64,000 nucleotides of DNA from NCBI GenBank assembly GCA_033030425.1, contig JAUFSD010000016.1, positions 1,240,001-1,304,000 on the forward strand. Direction: 5' to 3'. The notes under the pieces are model-generated. The model did no database searches, was not told the DNA's origin, and saw only the letters and a list, made by a program, of their open reading frames with translations. The DNA comes from Verpa conica (lineage: Eukaryota; Ascomycota; Pezizomycetes; Pezizales; Morchellaceae). This document shows positions 12,916 to 23,275 of this stretch, piece after piece (positions within the stretch are counted from its first letter, which is position 1; every line of letters starts with the position of its first letter). The position numbers and the translations under genes are program-made.

Positions 12916-13986
12916 TGTGTTTTGTTATGAGGAGCTATCGTAGGGAGCTTTGGGGATAGATTTTCGGTGGAGGTTAGAATTGATTGAGAGCTTACGAGTG
13001 ATTAAAGAGGGGGGGAAGATTGTTGGGGTGCGGAAAGAGGAGGCTGAGTTAGCGATAACAAGGCAAAAGTGCGTGTATGGGGGTGCTTGGCGGAGCTGTG
13101 TTACACGACATGTTCACGAACCATCACTCGAGCCATAGGAGTGCTACCTAAGAATGATTACCAAAGGAGTTACGTAACATATGCAAGAGTTTTATATTAT
13201 ATGTATTTTTTCTGTTAGGAGTCGGAAGGACTAAGCGTGGTTGTTTGACCATGTAGTCTACAAGGCGGGGATGCTTGGTAGTTTTGTGGTAGAATCTAGC
13301 TAGATAACATGAGGCAGAGAATAGGTTCTTATGCTTTGTTATTTGATCAAATTGTAAACCTTCAATGTTTGAATTGGTAAAGGAGCAAAGACACAGTGAG
13401 TCTCACGAGAAGTGGGAAGTCACCTTTCCAATAAAGGTAATTATTAAGAATTGCGGCTTATTGCTGAAGCAGATGATATCTGGGTGGACAAATGGAAATC
13501 GTATCGAAGTTAGCGGAAGTTTGTGAAAAATGCAGTTGTGTAAAGAGGACCAACGGAGACACTATCGTCAGTTGGAAACCATCTGCCTCGTATATAAAGG
13601 TCAAGGTTTATGGGGGGTATCCGGGAACTCTTCATCTTCATCATTGCAACGTGCAAGGCGGTCTCGTAGGAGTATATGAGTACCAAATAACCGAGAGGTG
13701 TCAAGGCCGAAACCTTGAGTTTGGTAAAGACAGGAAGTGCCACAATAAGATGGGCGAGAAGTGATTTGAGGACCTGTGTTTAATTATTGTGGTAGGTTAT
13801 GTGTACAAGTCAAGATTCCAATATGGACGTAAGTTTCTTTATAAATAGTTCAGGGAGGTACAGTAGAAATGTTTCAAGATCTCCAAGAAAGTACTTCAAA
13901 CCATACACCAAGTTATTTCCAAAGAAATATCGAAAGCGGTAGATAGCAAACACCAATGGTGCGTATGTAGGGGGGGGGTTTAAGCT
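12916..13986. other. Intergenic
   Basis: No convincing gene. A pair of overlapping ~80-residue frames at 13492-13764 has no recognisable features. A one-mismatch bipartite motif lies at 13114-13130, about 200 bp upstream of the F-box/ankyrin start. Confidence 0.55.
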
Positions 13987-15114
13987 CTACTGTAAAACCT
14001 TCATTTCCCGTATTCGCACATTACCCTGCAAACATGTAGCATGACGTTCTGCCTCCCACTGCCCAAACACAACTCCCATATCCATTTCCCTCCCTCTAAA
14101 CCAGACCTTCTCCTTCTCCCTAAAGCAGACCCTCTCCTCCGTGATACAGTTAATATTTACAAAACACACCGACCCATGACTTGCTACGATACAGGACTGC
14201 TCCAAAACCAGCGTCATCGCTGTTAGTTTCGGCAGATTAGGAATAGCGTTTTTAGCAGCCTCAAGAAACAGATCCCCGAGTTCACAATGGCTCTCTCGTA
14301 CGCTCTTGGAGCAATGGTTAAGGTAGGTCCCCCACCCCAGTGAGACAGTCATCTCTTCAATCTGCGACTCACTGCTGAAGCAAAAGACTTGCTCGCAAAC
14401 AGAGGGCATATCGTAGCGGAGTGATCGGAGGTTAACAAGGCGACGAGGGATAAGCGGGCAGACGTGTAGATACGCCTCATCCGAACGATTCCTGTGTCCC
14501 GACGAAAACTGACCTTTGACAGATAAATCCAGGCTAGTGAGGGTGTTTGGGAAACTTTCAATCATATCGACTATAGAGAGGTGCCAGTCAACACACACTA
14601 GGTACCTTGAGGTCTCGAAAGTGAAGCGCTTGAGGCCCGTGACTGTGGGGAGTACATCGACTAGGCATCTGAGACGCGGTTGCAGAATCTCTATCCATTC
14701 GTGAGGGTATATATTCCGCTCAGAAATTGGGTCGTAGAGGTTGCAGCTGTACGTTCTATGGGTAAGCGGGTTCCGGACTAGCTTGCTTAGTTTGGTACTG
14801 AGCTTGCGGCGTAATGAGGTTTTCGTGGGCTTGCGTGGGTTCTTGGTTTTGGTGTCGTGCAGGGTCCGTTTCTTGAAGTTTATGGATATCTCTTGGGCGT
14901 GTTGTGCTAGGAGCGCCCGGGAGCTTCCGTTGTCGCGCGTGAAGATCTCTAGCATTCGCGCATCAAGCCGGAGGGTCTTGACGAGGGTGAGTTGGGCGAA
15001 GGAATACCATCGCTTGCATATGAGGAGGTGTTTGGGGTCTTCGCGGAAGTAATTGGCGCCGATGTGGTCGAAGATTATGAAGAGGATCTCGGCGGGGAGG
15101 GTTATGAGGGTCAT
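13987..15114 (-). CDS. F-box-like protein
   Basis: Single exon, 375 residues from ATG at 15114 (MTLITLPAEILFIIFDHIG). That segment and the following HLLICKRWYSFAQLTLVKTL form a typical F-box (about residues 4-45). The rest shows leucine-rich, irregularly spaced segments such as FPNTLTSLDLSVKGQF and LVNLRSLRYDMPSV, compatible with degenerate leucine-rich repeats, and a basic stretch at about residues 75-110. The frame runs 40 codons further upstream but these lack family character. Probably an SCF adaptor; the target is unknown. Confidence 0.8.
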   Translation of the reverse strand: MTLITLPAEILFIIFDHIGANYFREDPKHLLICKRWYSFAQLTLVKTLRLDARMLEIFTRDNGSSRALLAQHAQEISINFKKRTLHDTKTKNPRKPTKTSLRRKLSTKLSKLVRNPLTHRTYSCNLYDPISERNIYPHEWIEILQPRLRCLVDVLPTVTGLKRFTFETSRYLVCVDWHLSIVDMIESFPNTLTSLDLSVKGQFSSGHRNRSDEAYLHVCPLIPRRLVNLRSLRYDMPSVCEQVFCFSSESQIEEMTVSLGWGTYLNHCSKSVRESHCELGDLFLEAAKNAIPNLPKLTAMTLVLEQSCIVASHGSVCFVNINCITEERVCFREKEKVWFRGREMDMGVVFGQWEAERHATCLQGNVRIREMKVLQ

Positions 15115-15817
15115 GATGTTCTTTAGGGGGACCTGGCGGAAAAGGGAGATTTGCAGTGGGGAAGTCCGAGTGGTACTGGGGCTGAAGTGCACGGAAAGGC
15201 TGGTATTGGTCGTAGGAAGGAACACTAAAATCACTACAATACAGCGCCACGACGGGCATGGGTTCTAAAAACTGCTATAAGCATAATATTTAGGCTATTT
15301 ATATTTCATTGGAGGACTTGCTAATAATTGTTAGTGGGGCTTAATGTTAAGTTTGGTGTTCTTCACCGTTGCTACGAGGTTTTTCTTGGCATCTAATAAT
15401 AGGAGCCGCGGGAACATGAGTTCTCACTCGATAGTGAGCGTCACTCTCTCTATAAGTTTGTGCTATATGTACTCTCTAGCTTGAGCACACTTCTAAGATT
15501 TTAATGATTAGATGAGTAGTGGTGTTGAGAGCTGGAACGATGATATTTGGCCATAGTTACAAACATTATCGATGGAAGGTAATAAGGGGTTTCGAGCTAC
15601 TGACAACTACGCCATAAGATCTTTTTCTTTTAAAAAATAATAATCACTGTTAATTGGAAATATTGGAACAAACCGAAAACTAGAGAATTATTGAAAAAAT
15701 ACGATAACTAAACAACTAATAATATTTTATTATCACAAAGGAGGTTTATCCAAGGTCAATGACGATTCAAAACAAAGCAACACATCTAACCAAGGTCCAG
15801 CTGATATTCACGAGCAA
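15115..15817. other. Intergenic
   Basis: No gene seen. A one-mismatch bipartite motif is at 15414-15430, about 300 bp upstream of the F-box-like gene. AT-rich near 15,630-15,740. Confidence 0.55.
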
Positions 15818-16543
15818 TCACAACTCCATATTCATCGGGGTATACCCCGTATTCCTCCGTCGTCTCTGAACCGCCAATTCCCCAATCTTATTCACCAAAT
15901 CGTTCTCACTATACTCCCCATACTTCCTCTTCTCTCTCTTCTTATCAGACCCATAAAACAACGCCGGACCCACAACCTCTGGGGGCGGAGAGTTCCTTAC
16001 AAACTTGTGATCCGGAGTTGTGCTCAACCTCGCATACTTATGATACACCACCTTTGGCGTCGCACTGACACACCCACGACCTACGACAATCGACCCTGAT
16101 TTCGGCGTGGTAATGCGCGCATCTGCTTCAACGGCATCAAAGAAGTCCATATCCGCACTATAGGGCTGCAGCTCCTCGAATAGGGATCTGCCTTTGACCT
16201 TTAAGCTCTCAGGTGTGCTGAACGATGGTATTCCCGGAGAGCTGGGAGAACTAGAGGTACTCGTGCTCTCTGGCGATTGTTGCAGGAAGAGGGTGGATTT
16301 TCGACTAGGGGTGATGAAGGGGTCGTTTTCGGCTTTGTAGAGACATGTGTCTTGCCCGCAGGTGGAGCTGGGGCGGTTGATTGTGCGTTGGATGAATCTG
16401 TTTGGGAGGGCACGGGTTGGGTTGGGTATTAGAGGGCAGGTGTGGGTGTAGGTAAGAGTTGAGATGTAGGCGTGTGGGCAGGAGGTGTGTAGTTTGTAGA
16501 GTGAGTGTCCACAGACGTGAATGGTGCGAGTGAATTTACACAT
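15818..16543 (-). CDS. Hypothetical protein with Cys/His N-terminus
   Basis: Single exon, 241 residues. The first 25 residues (CKFTRTIHVCGHSLYKLHTS, then C and H) carry the Cys/CGH/His/Cys pattern that starts many short fungal proteins of unknown function and may bind zinc. More Cys occur in STCGQDTC (about 61-68). The middle is Ser/Pro-rich and probably disordered. The C-terminus holds a basic patch KKREKRKYGEYSENDLVNKI followed by RRRR, a possible nuclear signal. No enzyme motif is visible. Confidence 0.65.
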   Translation of the reverse strand: MCKFTRTIHVCGHSLYKLHTSCPHAYISTLTYTHTCPLIPNPTRALPNRFIQRTINRPSSTCGQDTCLYKAENDPFITPSRKSTLFLQQSPESTSTSSSPSSPGIPSFSTPESLKVKGRSLFEELQPYSADMDFFDAVEADARITTPKSGSIVVGRGCVSATPKVVYHKYARLSTTPDHKFVRNSPPPEVVGPALFYGSDKKREKRKYGEYSENDLVNKIGELAVQRRRRNTGYTPMNMEL

Positions 16544-17393
16544 TTTGGGTTTTGGTGGTGGGGATGGAGTAGAGAAGTTAGGTACGACTTGCAGTTGGAA
16601 ATAAGTAATAAGAAAGGAGATGGGTCATAGAATTAGTACTCATACTTAAGTAATTCTATTGGGGGTTGGTGTGAACTTGAATAGTAAGTTAAGCAGTCTA
16701 CTTTGGCCCCTGGTTTCAAGTTGGGCATCATGGGGGGATATCGCGAAACAGAGTGTGGTCTTTGTGTGCTTTATAGGACCACTTGAATCTTTGGTATCTT
16801 CGCTTTATGTTATTGGAAGGCGTAAATACTTTCATGGTGCATATTTTATAACCTTGAGATGATTCATATACCTTTTACGGTACAAATTTCATAGTTGAAA
16901 AGGTGCATATACTTTATGAGTAAGTTAAGAACCAAGAAAAAAGTAGGTCAGGATGGCTTAGGGTTAGGTTATGTTTAATCTATTCCAACTGATCAGATAA
17001 GATAATTGCGTTAGTAGATGTCTCACTATCTTAAACCTAAACCTTAAGTACCAACGTCGTACCGAGAATCCCAGGAGCTATTCAATTGCATGATAGCTTA
17101 GGGAAATTCACTAAAGGCATTAATGATGTCATTTGCATCTGTAGAAGTGTATATGCGAGACCTAACGTCTTCAAGTTGAGCATCACTAGATACAAACATC
17201 ACTAGGTAGAATATCAGTAAGCGTGCCCTAAATAGCATCATTACTCGATATCAGTATAAAGAAAAACCCATGACGTAGACCAGATAAAACCCCCCCTCTT
17301 ATTTCCCACCTGCCCTCCCACAAAATCTCAATTCATCTCGCCTATTACCATTAGAATAATTGAGTTCTGAACTACCCAATTCGTATCGAAGAG
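16544..17393. other. Intergenic
   Basis: No gene seen. A two-unit telomere-like motif lies at 16958-16970. Confidence 0.6.
16958..16970 (+). repeat. Two-unit telomere-like motif
   Basis: Reads TTAGGGTTAGGTT in a gene-free spacer. Confidence 0.55.
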
Positions 17394-18131
17394 ATGGACC
17401 ACTATAAGCCATCAACCGCAGTAGTTGGGCTTATGCCCTGCCTTCTCATAGTCCGTAAGTCCCCCATTACCCATCTCTCTCAAGGCCAAATAGCTAACCG
17501 TAATCCAGCTGCAACCGCGTCCTGGGCAGTCCCATTCTGCGGCTACCTCCTCTTGCTCTCTGCCCGTGTCGTGTCTGTGCGTATCGCCACACAGACAATG
17601 TTTGGAAGTCGCGCCTCATCCACCGCCAGTAGGCCCAATATCGGAAAAACCGAATTTGGGGGTGGAGCGAATAAAACCGAGCTTGGAAAAACAGAGTTCA
17701 GTTTTGGTATGGGAAAGGGAGGCTCAGATAGGGATCCTGATCCTTTGTATTTGGCGAATAGGTGCTTGGGGAATTACCTAGAGACTGTGCCGATGGCGGT
17801 ATGTGTCCTCACTAAGAAAGAGGTGGGTGGTGGGTGGCTTGCTGATTAAGTTGTAGTTGATTATATCGCTTGTTGCAGAGCTTAGTGGTGCTAATCGTAG
17901 AGTGCTAAGTTGCTCTCTGGGTACATTGTTCCTGTTGAAGGTTGGGCATGTGTAAGTATTTTGCTCTTGCTACTGGAAAGTTTGCTGACGTGCGATGATA
18001 GTGAGCTTGGACTTCGCCGTCATGGTGCCGCAGGCGTAGGAAGGGTCATTGGATATTATAGTGGCCAGACTTGGCTTGCGGGGATGGCTGGATACTGCGC
18101 ATATCTCTCCAAGGACTACTGGTGGTATTAG
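17394..18131 (+). CDS. MAPEG-family membrane protein
   Basis: Four exons: 17394-17454, 17509-17798, 17857-17951 and 18002-18131, giving 191 residues. MAPEG proteins are four-helix membrane proteins that include glutathione-dependent enzymes. The match rests on LLLLSARVVSVRIATQ (helix 1 end), ANRCLGNYLETVPMA joined to LIISLVAELSGANRR (the conserved N-E-P core), then HVELGLRRHG and a last hydrophobic segment ending KDYWWY. The first intron is 54 nt, in frame and stop-free, so exon 1 could be read through, but it has GTAAGT, CTAAC and CCAG signals. Between helix 1 and the core sits an unusual low-complexity insert of about 40 residues that repeats GKTEF/NKTEL-like units. Function beyond the family is unknown. 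Confidence 0.82.
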
Positions 18132-18860
18132 GTCTTGACATTCTCAGTAGGAGGTGTCAGTGGATATTGTAGTTCTCGAATACTTCACTATCGGACTTGT
18201 TACCGGCGAGTGATTCTGTATGCATCACGTATTACGGATATCTCGGCAGATACAAGTCTTTGCAAGTTACACAACTCCACTCAAGTGTAAATATCTTCAA
18301 GATTACTTCGGCTACAACCGAGCATATATACCGAATTCCGAGCCATAGCCGATCGCTTTGAGCTGCTAATCTTTGAGGATGGTATCTTGACTTACACCGA
18401 AGCCCGAATAGATCACGATGTCTGGAAATGATTAATAAAATATCCCCGAGACTCCCCGCGGATAAACAACGGCTATCTCCAAAGCATTACCCCACGCTTC
18501 CCCCACACCCCGCATTCTGATGACCCCACGTTTCGGAGAATTATATGCATGATGAGGATGCATGAGACTTTCGTATTGCAGGGATACAAATAATACACTT
18601 TTCGAGGACTTCCCCGCATTCTCAATGTTTTACAGCGGGGGCTTCAGCGTAGTTGTGTTACTGAAGGGAATGTAATTGTGAGTGTTTGTAGAAGACGGGG
18701 CCGGTCTACCGAGAATCCTTCGTATCTGTGTTTACTTTAGCTTTTGTAAGAATACCTGAACTGTGAGCTCTATTTAAGAGCACAATCCCACCCCTTTGCG
18801 CCGTAGTCCACTCTTCACGAAAACCCACTATACCAGACCCAAAACCAACCCACAAACACA
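18132..18860. other. Intergenic, upstream of KARI-like gene
   Basis: No gene seen. The last 100 bp are C/A-rich, as expected for the promoter and leader of the gene starting at 18861. Confidence 0.55.
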
Positions 18861-20210
18861 ATGACACCAAACATCTACTACTCATCTTCCGCCTCCCTCA
18901 CTGCCCTATCCTCTCTCCATATCACCTTCATTGGCTACGGCAACCAAGGCCGTGCCCAAGCCCTCAATCTCGCCGACAGTCTCAAATCCACACCTCTCCC
19001 CACCCCACCCACAATCCTCATCGCCAACCGCGAAGACGCCTACCTCGCAACCGCCAAATCCGACAACTTCACAACCACCACCAACTTTGCCGACGCCGCC
19101 TCAAAGTCAGATGTGCTCTTCCTACTAGTCCCAGACCAAGTGCAACCAAAGCTATTCAATGAACAGATCGCGCCAACGCTCAAGAAGGGTTGTACAGTCG
19201 TTGTAGCGAGCGGGTTTAATGTGTTCTACGGGAGACTGAATGTGCCTGAAGGATGCGACACGGTCATGGTGGCGCCGAGAATGATTGGGACTAGTGTGAG
19301 AAGTCTGTGTGTGGAAGGCAAAGGATTTCCATGCTTCGTTAGTGTTGAGAAGGTGTGTTTGTTTCCCCCCCACCAACCCCACTTCATGGTGTCTTTTCAG
19401 AGGTATTAATTGAATTAAGGACGGTACCGGGAAAGCTCTTGAGAGAACCCTAGCCCTGGCACAAGGTATCGGAGCGCTAAAGACTGGTGCTGTTGAGTGT
19501 TCGGCGAGGGATGAAACATTGATGGATTTGTTTGCTGAGCAGGCTTTATGGCCGAGTATCATTGTGACATTCCGGGAAGCTTATTCTACTGTAAGTATTC
19601 TTCTTCTTCCGAGTCTTCTTTTTAATGTGGGCTAAAATAAATGCTGGCTTAAACGGTAGTTGAAAAAACTCGGTTGCTCAGATGAGGCCCTGGTACATGA
19701 GTTGTGGCTTAGTAAAGAGCCTGCTGAGGTCTCTCTCTCACCTAATCCTGTCTTTATATGCTCACCGGTAGTAGGTATTTGAGAAATGCGCCGAGGACGG
19801 CTTTATCAAGCAGCTGCGTCACCACTCCTCTGTAAGCCAATATGGGCAGCTGAGCACGAGCCTGAGTATCGATACCGAAAAGAGTGGGATGCAGAAATTC
19901 TTCAAGGAGGTTGCAGGTTAGTTTATTTCTGGGTCAAGTTGAGAGTGGGTTTTTGGTATTGATATAGAGTATAGAGAAGCGGATCTTGGGTGGTGAGTTC
20001 GTGAAAGAGTTTACGGATATTGATGATAGTAATGGGGGCGATGGGTACGTTTCATTCACTGGTAGTTGTTACTTATGGGGATGTAGCTGACATGTGGGCT
20101 GGGGTAGTATCGAGCGGAAGTTGGAGGAGTTGTATAAATTGTCGTCGACTTCAGAGTTGGTTATCGGTGAGACAAAGGTCAGAGAAAGAATGGGGCTGGG
20201 TACGGTCTAA
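18861..20210 (+). CDS. Ketol-acid reductoisomerase-like protein
   Basis: Six exons: 18861-19352, 19420-19590, 19660-19728, 19775-19916, 19975-20044 and 20108-20210; all phases agree, giving 348 residues, the length of short-form KARI. The N-terminal NADP-binding Rossmann domain shows ITFIGYGNQGRAQALNLADS (about residues 22-41), and the C-terminal knotted domain shows DLFAEQ with the Asp and Glu that bind Mg in true KARI, and the segment HSSVSQYG. However, the family motif GPGH with its active-site His reads MIGT here, so classical isomeroreductase activity in branched-chain amino-acid synthesis is doubtful. No mitochondrial presequence is evident, unlike fungal Ilv5. It is more likely a divergent paralogue with another substrate. 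Confidence 0.85.
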
Positions 20211-20391
20211 AGTACTTTAACTATTCCAGGAGTGCTTCTGTCGGGGAAGTCCTAGACCTGAATGTAGTAAAATAAAGAAGGCGAGAGTAGACTCGAAGCC
20301 TAGGGGGACTCACTCCAGCGAGTCTCCCATGCTCTCTAAATATGTGCTAACCTGCTTGTACCCGTACTATACCTATTCAATACCATAATAC

Positions 20392-20445
20392 ACTGAAGTT
20401 GCTTCATGTACTTATGATTAATTCATTCAATACAATACTGAAGTT
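20392..20445 (+). mobile_element. Short insertion, copy C
   Basis: Insert 20401-20436 reads CTTCATGTACTTATGATTAA followed by TTCATTCA, the family in sense orientation. It is bounded by exact 9-bp direct repeats ACTGAAGTT (20392-20400 and 20437-20445); a longer gapped repeat of about 20 bp starting ATTCAATAC is also possible. Confidence 0.65.
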
Positions 20446-20456
20446 TATGGAGTAGT

Positions 20457-20473
20457 CGAGTGATATCTCATGA
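20457..20473 (-). repeat. Bipartite motif TCATG-N5-TCACTCG
   Basis: Exact copy on the minus strand, 11 bp from the direct repeat of short insertion copy C, in the same relative orientation as at 9484 and 42804. Confidence 0.75.
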
Positions 20474-20690
20474 ATAATAATATACGAGTATATTGGCTTT
20501 TATCACTTTTGACTTGGGTATTGCTTACGGAAGTCCATACCGAGTAACCCACAAAAATGTTAAACCTAAAATTGAAAAATAAAAAATAAGAAAATTAACA
20601 GATACAAGTAATTTCTACCGACTATGTTCATCAGCCTGTAATTCAGAGTCACCCCAGTAACTTCCGATCCCCTCGTGAAAGCGCTGTAAC

Positions 20691-20801
20691 TCGCTAAAAC
20701 GACTGTACAACCCTTCTTGAGCTTTGGTATGATCTGTTCATTGAATAGTTTTGGTTGCACTTGGTCTGGGACTAGTAGGAAGAGCACATCTGACTTTGAG
20801 G
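20691..20801 (-). pseudogene. Inverted fragment of the KARI-like gene
   Basis: About 111 bp on the minus strand match the KARI-like exon 1 (about 19097-19206) with few differences. The encoded LVPDQVQPKLFNEQIIPKLK and following residues mirror the parent, then similarity stops abruptly at both ends. No start, no remaining domain, so it is a non-functional duplicated piece. It lies only about 480 bp downstream of the parent and in opposite orientation. Confidence 0.85.
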
Positions 20802-21131
20802 TTTGTGTAGGTGACGCAGGAAGAGTGGCGTGCTCTGGATCAAAGAGTGACTATAAGGGGTGTGAAGATTATTAGGGTACATGGGGGACATAATTGGTGG
20901 TAATCCCAACTAGGACTACTGGATTTTCTTTACTGGATTTTTAATAATTTATTCTGTATCTGTGTGTTGAGGAACTGGCGTGGAAAGAGCCAGCGCAGCT
21001 TGCCAAGCCTCGTGCCCACTCATTTTTGGGCGCCCACTTGTACGTGCCTGTAATGATATTAGTTTTTATAAAGCTCAGTTTCTAAAGAAACATACCTGTA
21101 CTGCCGAATAAGCTTGGCAAATACCCCACAT

Positions 21132-22472
21132 CTAGGCTATCGCAATAAAAGAAACCTCCACATATTCTAGCTTACTATTCTTACTAAACCAGCTATTGAC
21201 GTCCCAAGTCATCCCAGTGGCTTCAATAATAGGAGGACGCACAATAACATTTGGACAGCTGTTTTCTGAGGTGCAAAGCGACTTAAGAGCGAATAGAACG
21301 CGGGGAGGAGTAGTGAAATAATTATTGAACGTAGTATACCTAAAACTATCACTCCCAGTGGCTTCAAATGTTCCAGTGTAGATATTTGGTTTATCCGCTG
21401 TACAAGAAACCCACGAGACAGTAGGCGGAGCAGTGCCATAACCGTAATATATACATAGTGTGAAACCAGTTGTAGTGATATTGGGTATCTCGACTTTTAC
21501 GTCCGCATTATACTCATTGTTCGTGTTGAATGCAGCTAGCCAAACAACAACCTGTGGTTGTGTATCGTAGGCACGCGGGAAGGCTATGTGGGTTGAGATA
21601 TCGAATATTTCATTATCGGTAGGATCGTCCTTTAGAGTGCTGAATGTTCCGAACTGGATATCTGCATCATTGGGGTCCACTTCTAGCCATGTAGAGTACA
21701 TATCATGGTTTATGCTACAGTCATGATGGATTTCGAAGCCATCCTTCTGGATGTTTGTAGCAAATGAAGATATCGGGGTATTAGAGCACTTTATGTATAG
21801 GGTCACCCCCCGTAACCCTACTACAATCCCTGGCGGTGCGGTATATGGCCTAGGAAAAGAGATTTTCGAAGATCCCTCCCCTGTTAAAAATGTCGAGCTA
21901 TAGAGGACTCCAATATTTGGACTCCTATATGCTACTATCTTCATGTCTGAAAGTTCTGTACCAGTCCCGGCCAATTTTTCTCTGAGTTGTAGGTTTTCCG
22001 AGCGCAGGATTTTGTTCTCATTCTGGTATTCCTCCAGTGCAGCGATACGCTTCTGACAATCCGAGCGCAGGATTTGGTTTTCTTTATGACATTCCTCCAG
22101 TGCAGTGATATGTTTCTGACAATCCGACCCTTGCTCGGGGATCAATGGCTGTCTAGAAAAAAGACTAGTCTTAGAACCAATCACCTAGCCCATATTTCAA
22201 TATTTGGCATCTCATAGATCAGAGTTGATTCTTACATTGGCCATGAGGCGATCAAATACCAGCGTAGGTGCACATGAGATGTATTCAAGGCTAAGGTAAA
22301 AATCTAAGGGTAGCTACTTGGTTAGATGGGGAGCATGAGAAATTTAGATAAGGGGTGGACCTTCAAAGTACCGGATGAAGTCCTGTGCCGCTAGCGTCGA
22401 AGAGTTGATAAGATAGGGGGGAGGGATGTACTTGGGGACGGTGGTGTTCTGGCGAGCGGGAGGGGTGGCCAT
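21132..22472 (-). CDS. H-type lectin-domain protein, copy 1
   Basis: Exons 22472-22361, 22303-22236 and 22184-21132, 410 residues. The C-terminal part has three consecutive H-type lectin-like domains of about 85 residues. Shared signs are FPRPYTAPPGIVVGLRGV, FPRAYDTQPQVVVWLAAF and YFTTPPRVLFALKSL at domain starts, and SWVSCTADKPNIYTGTF at a domain boundary. Known H-type lectins bind sugars such as GalNAc in oligomers. A heptad-like coiled coil (about 77-130) contains a 21-residue tandem repeat, SDCQKHITALEECHKENQIL and its near copy. No signal peptide. Read straight through, exon 1 meets TAA and TAG; splicing an intron that begins GTCCAC removes them and gives the same join as copy 2. Confidence 0.8.
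22000..22130 (-). repeat. 63-bp in-gene tandem repeat
   Basis: Two near-identical 63-bp units inside lectin copy 1 encode the 21-residue coiled-coil repeat; lectin copy 2 has only one unit. Confidence 0.7.
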
Positions 22473-23275
22473 CGCTTGTGGTGTTGAGCGCCGAATTCTC
22501 GGTAGGTATAGAAAGTGCGATGCTTAACAGGACACTGGGTGCGGGGTCTTTCTTGAGTGCAAAATCAACCTTTTATTGGGTTTCTGTGTCCTGGGTGGAT
22601 GCCTTGCATAAATCCGATTCCTGTTTCCCAAATTGGGTTCTCCTATCTGACACCTAACCAATCACTTTCCAGGACCAACCAGCGAGAGGGGCTATTAGAC
22701 ATGGGTTTTCTAGTAGCACTTGACCTAGGGCAATGAATGAGAATAAATATTGAATTTCGGAGATGATGTTTGTATAAACTTCAGCTTGGTAACCACTTGT
22801 CATTTACCTGTCTCGCGCCCAGACTTCTTGTGATTGGTTGATAATTACGCTGCGCTTTTAATTCACTGGTGTAGGGGGAGGAACGATCTAGACTGGGCAC
22901 GAGACAGTCATTTTCCTGCATTGGTTTGACTATCCATCATAAATCATGGGTACCTCCACACCACTTCTGACGATACAGTGCCTAAACTACTTGAGGGTGA
23001 CTTATTAACATCTAAAACTACCCCACTGATGCAAATACTCTTGTCATTGCCCACATAATAAACAATATTTCTTAACGTCAGCTTTTTGGTTGAGAATTTT
23101 TAAACTATCATGCTAACAAGGCCCTACGGTAAAGGAGTATAGCACAGCTTCAATAAAATACCCTAGCAACGCATTCACCCTGTACCTATAGCTTTGTCAA
23201 CTTTCTTGAAACGCAACTGTAGCCGATTAAATATACCTAAAACTGATGGAGAATATATATATACATTCCCTACAG
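22473..23275. other. Spacer between lectin copies
   Basis: No gene. About 100 bp near 22,578-22,680 (including GGGTGGATGCCTTGCATA) recur near 24,783-24,883 upstream of lectin copy 2, so the upstream regions were duplicated together with the genes. Confidence 0.65.

Larger units (their letters stand above)
20211..21131. other. Intergenic with pseudogene and repeat copies
   Basis: Contains a short insertion (20392-20445), an exact bipartite motif (20457-20473) and an inverted fragment of the KARI-like gene (20691-20801). No intact gene. Confidence 0.6.

Noticed and set aside
13492..13764. Opposing ~80-90 codon frames
   Set aside because: Each is the shadow of the other; neither has recognisable features or splice partners.
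22304..22360. In-frame stops suggesting lectin copy 1 is a pseudogene
   Set aside because: The stops lie in a segment bounded by splice signals at the same place in both copies; removal gives matching proteins.
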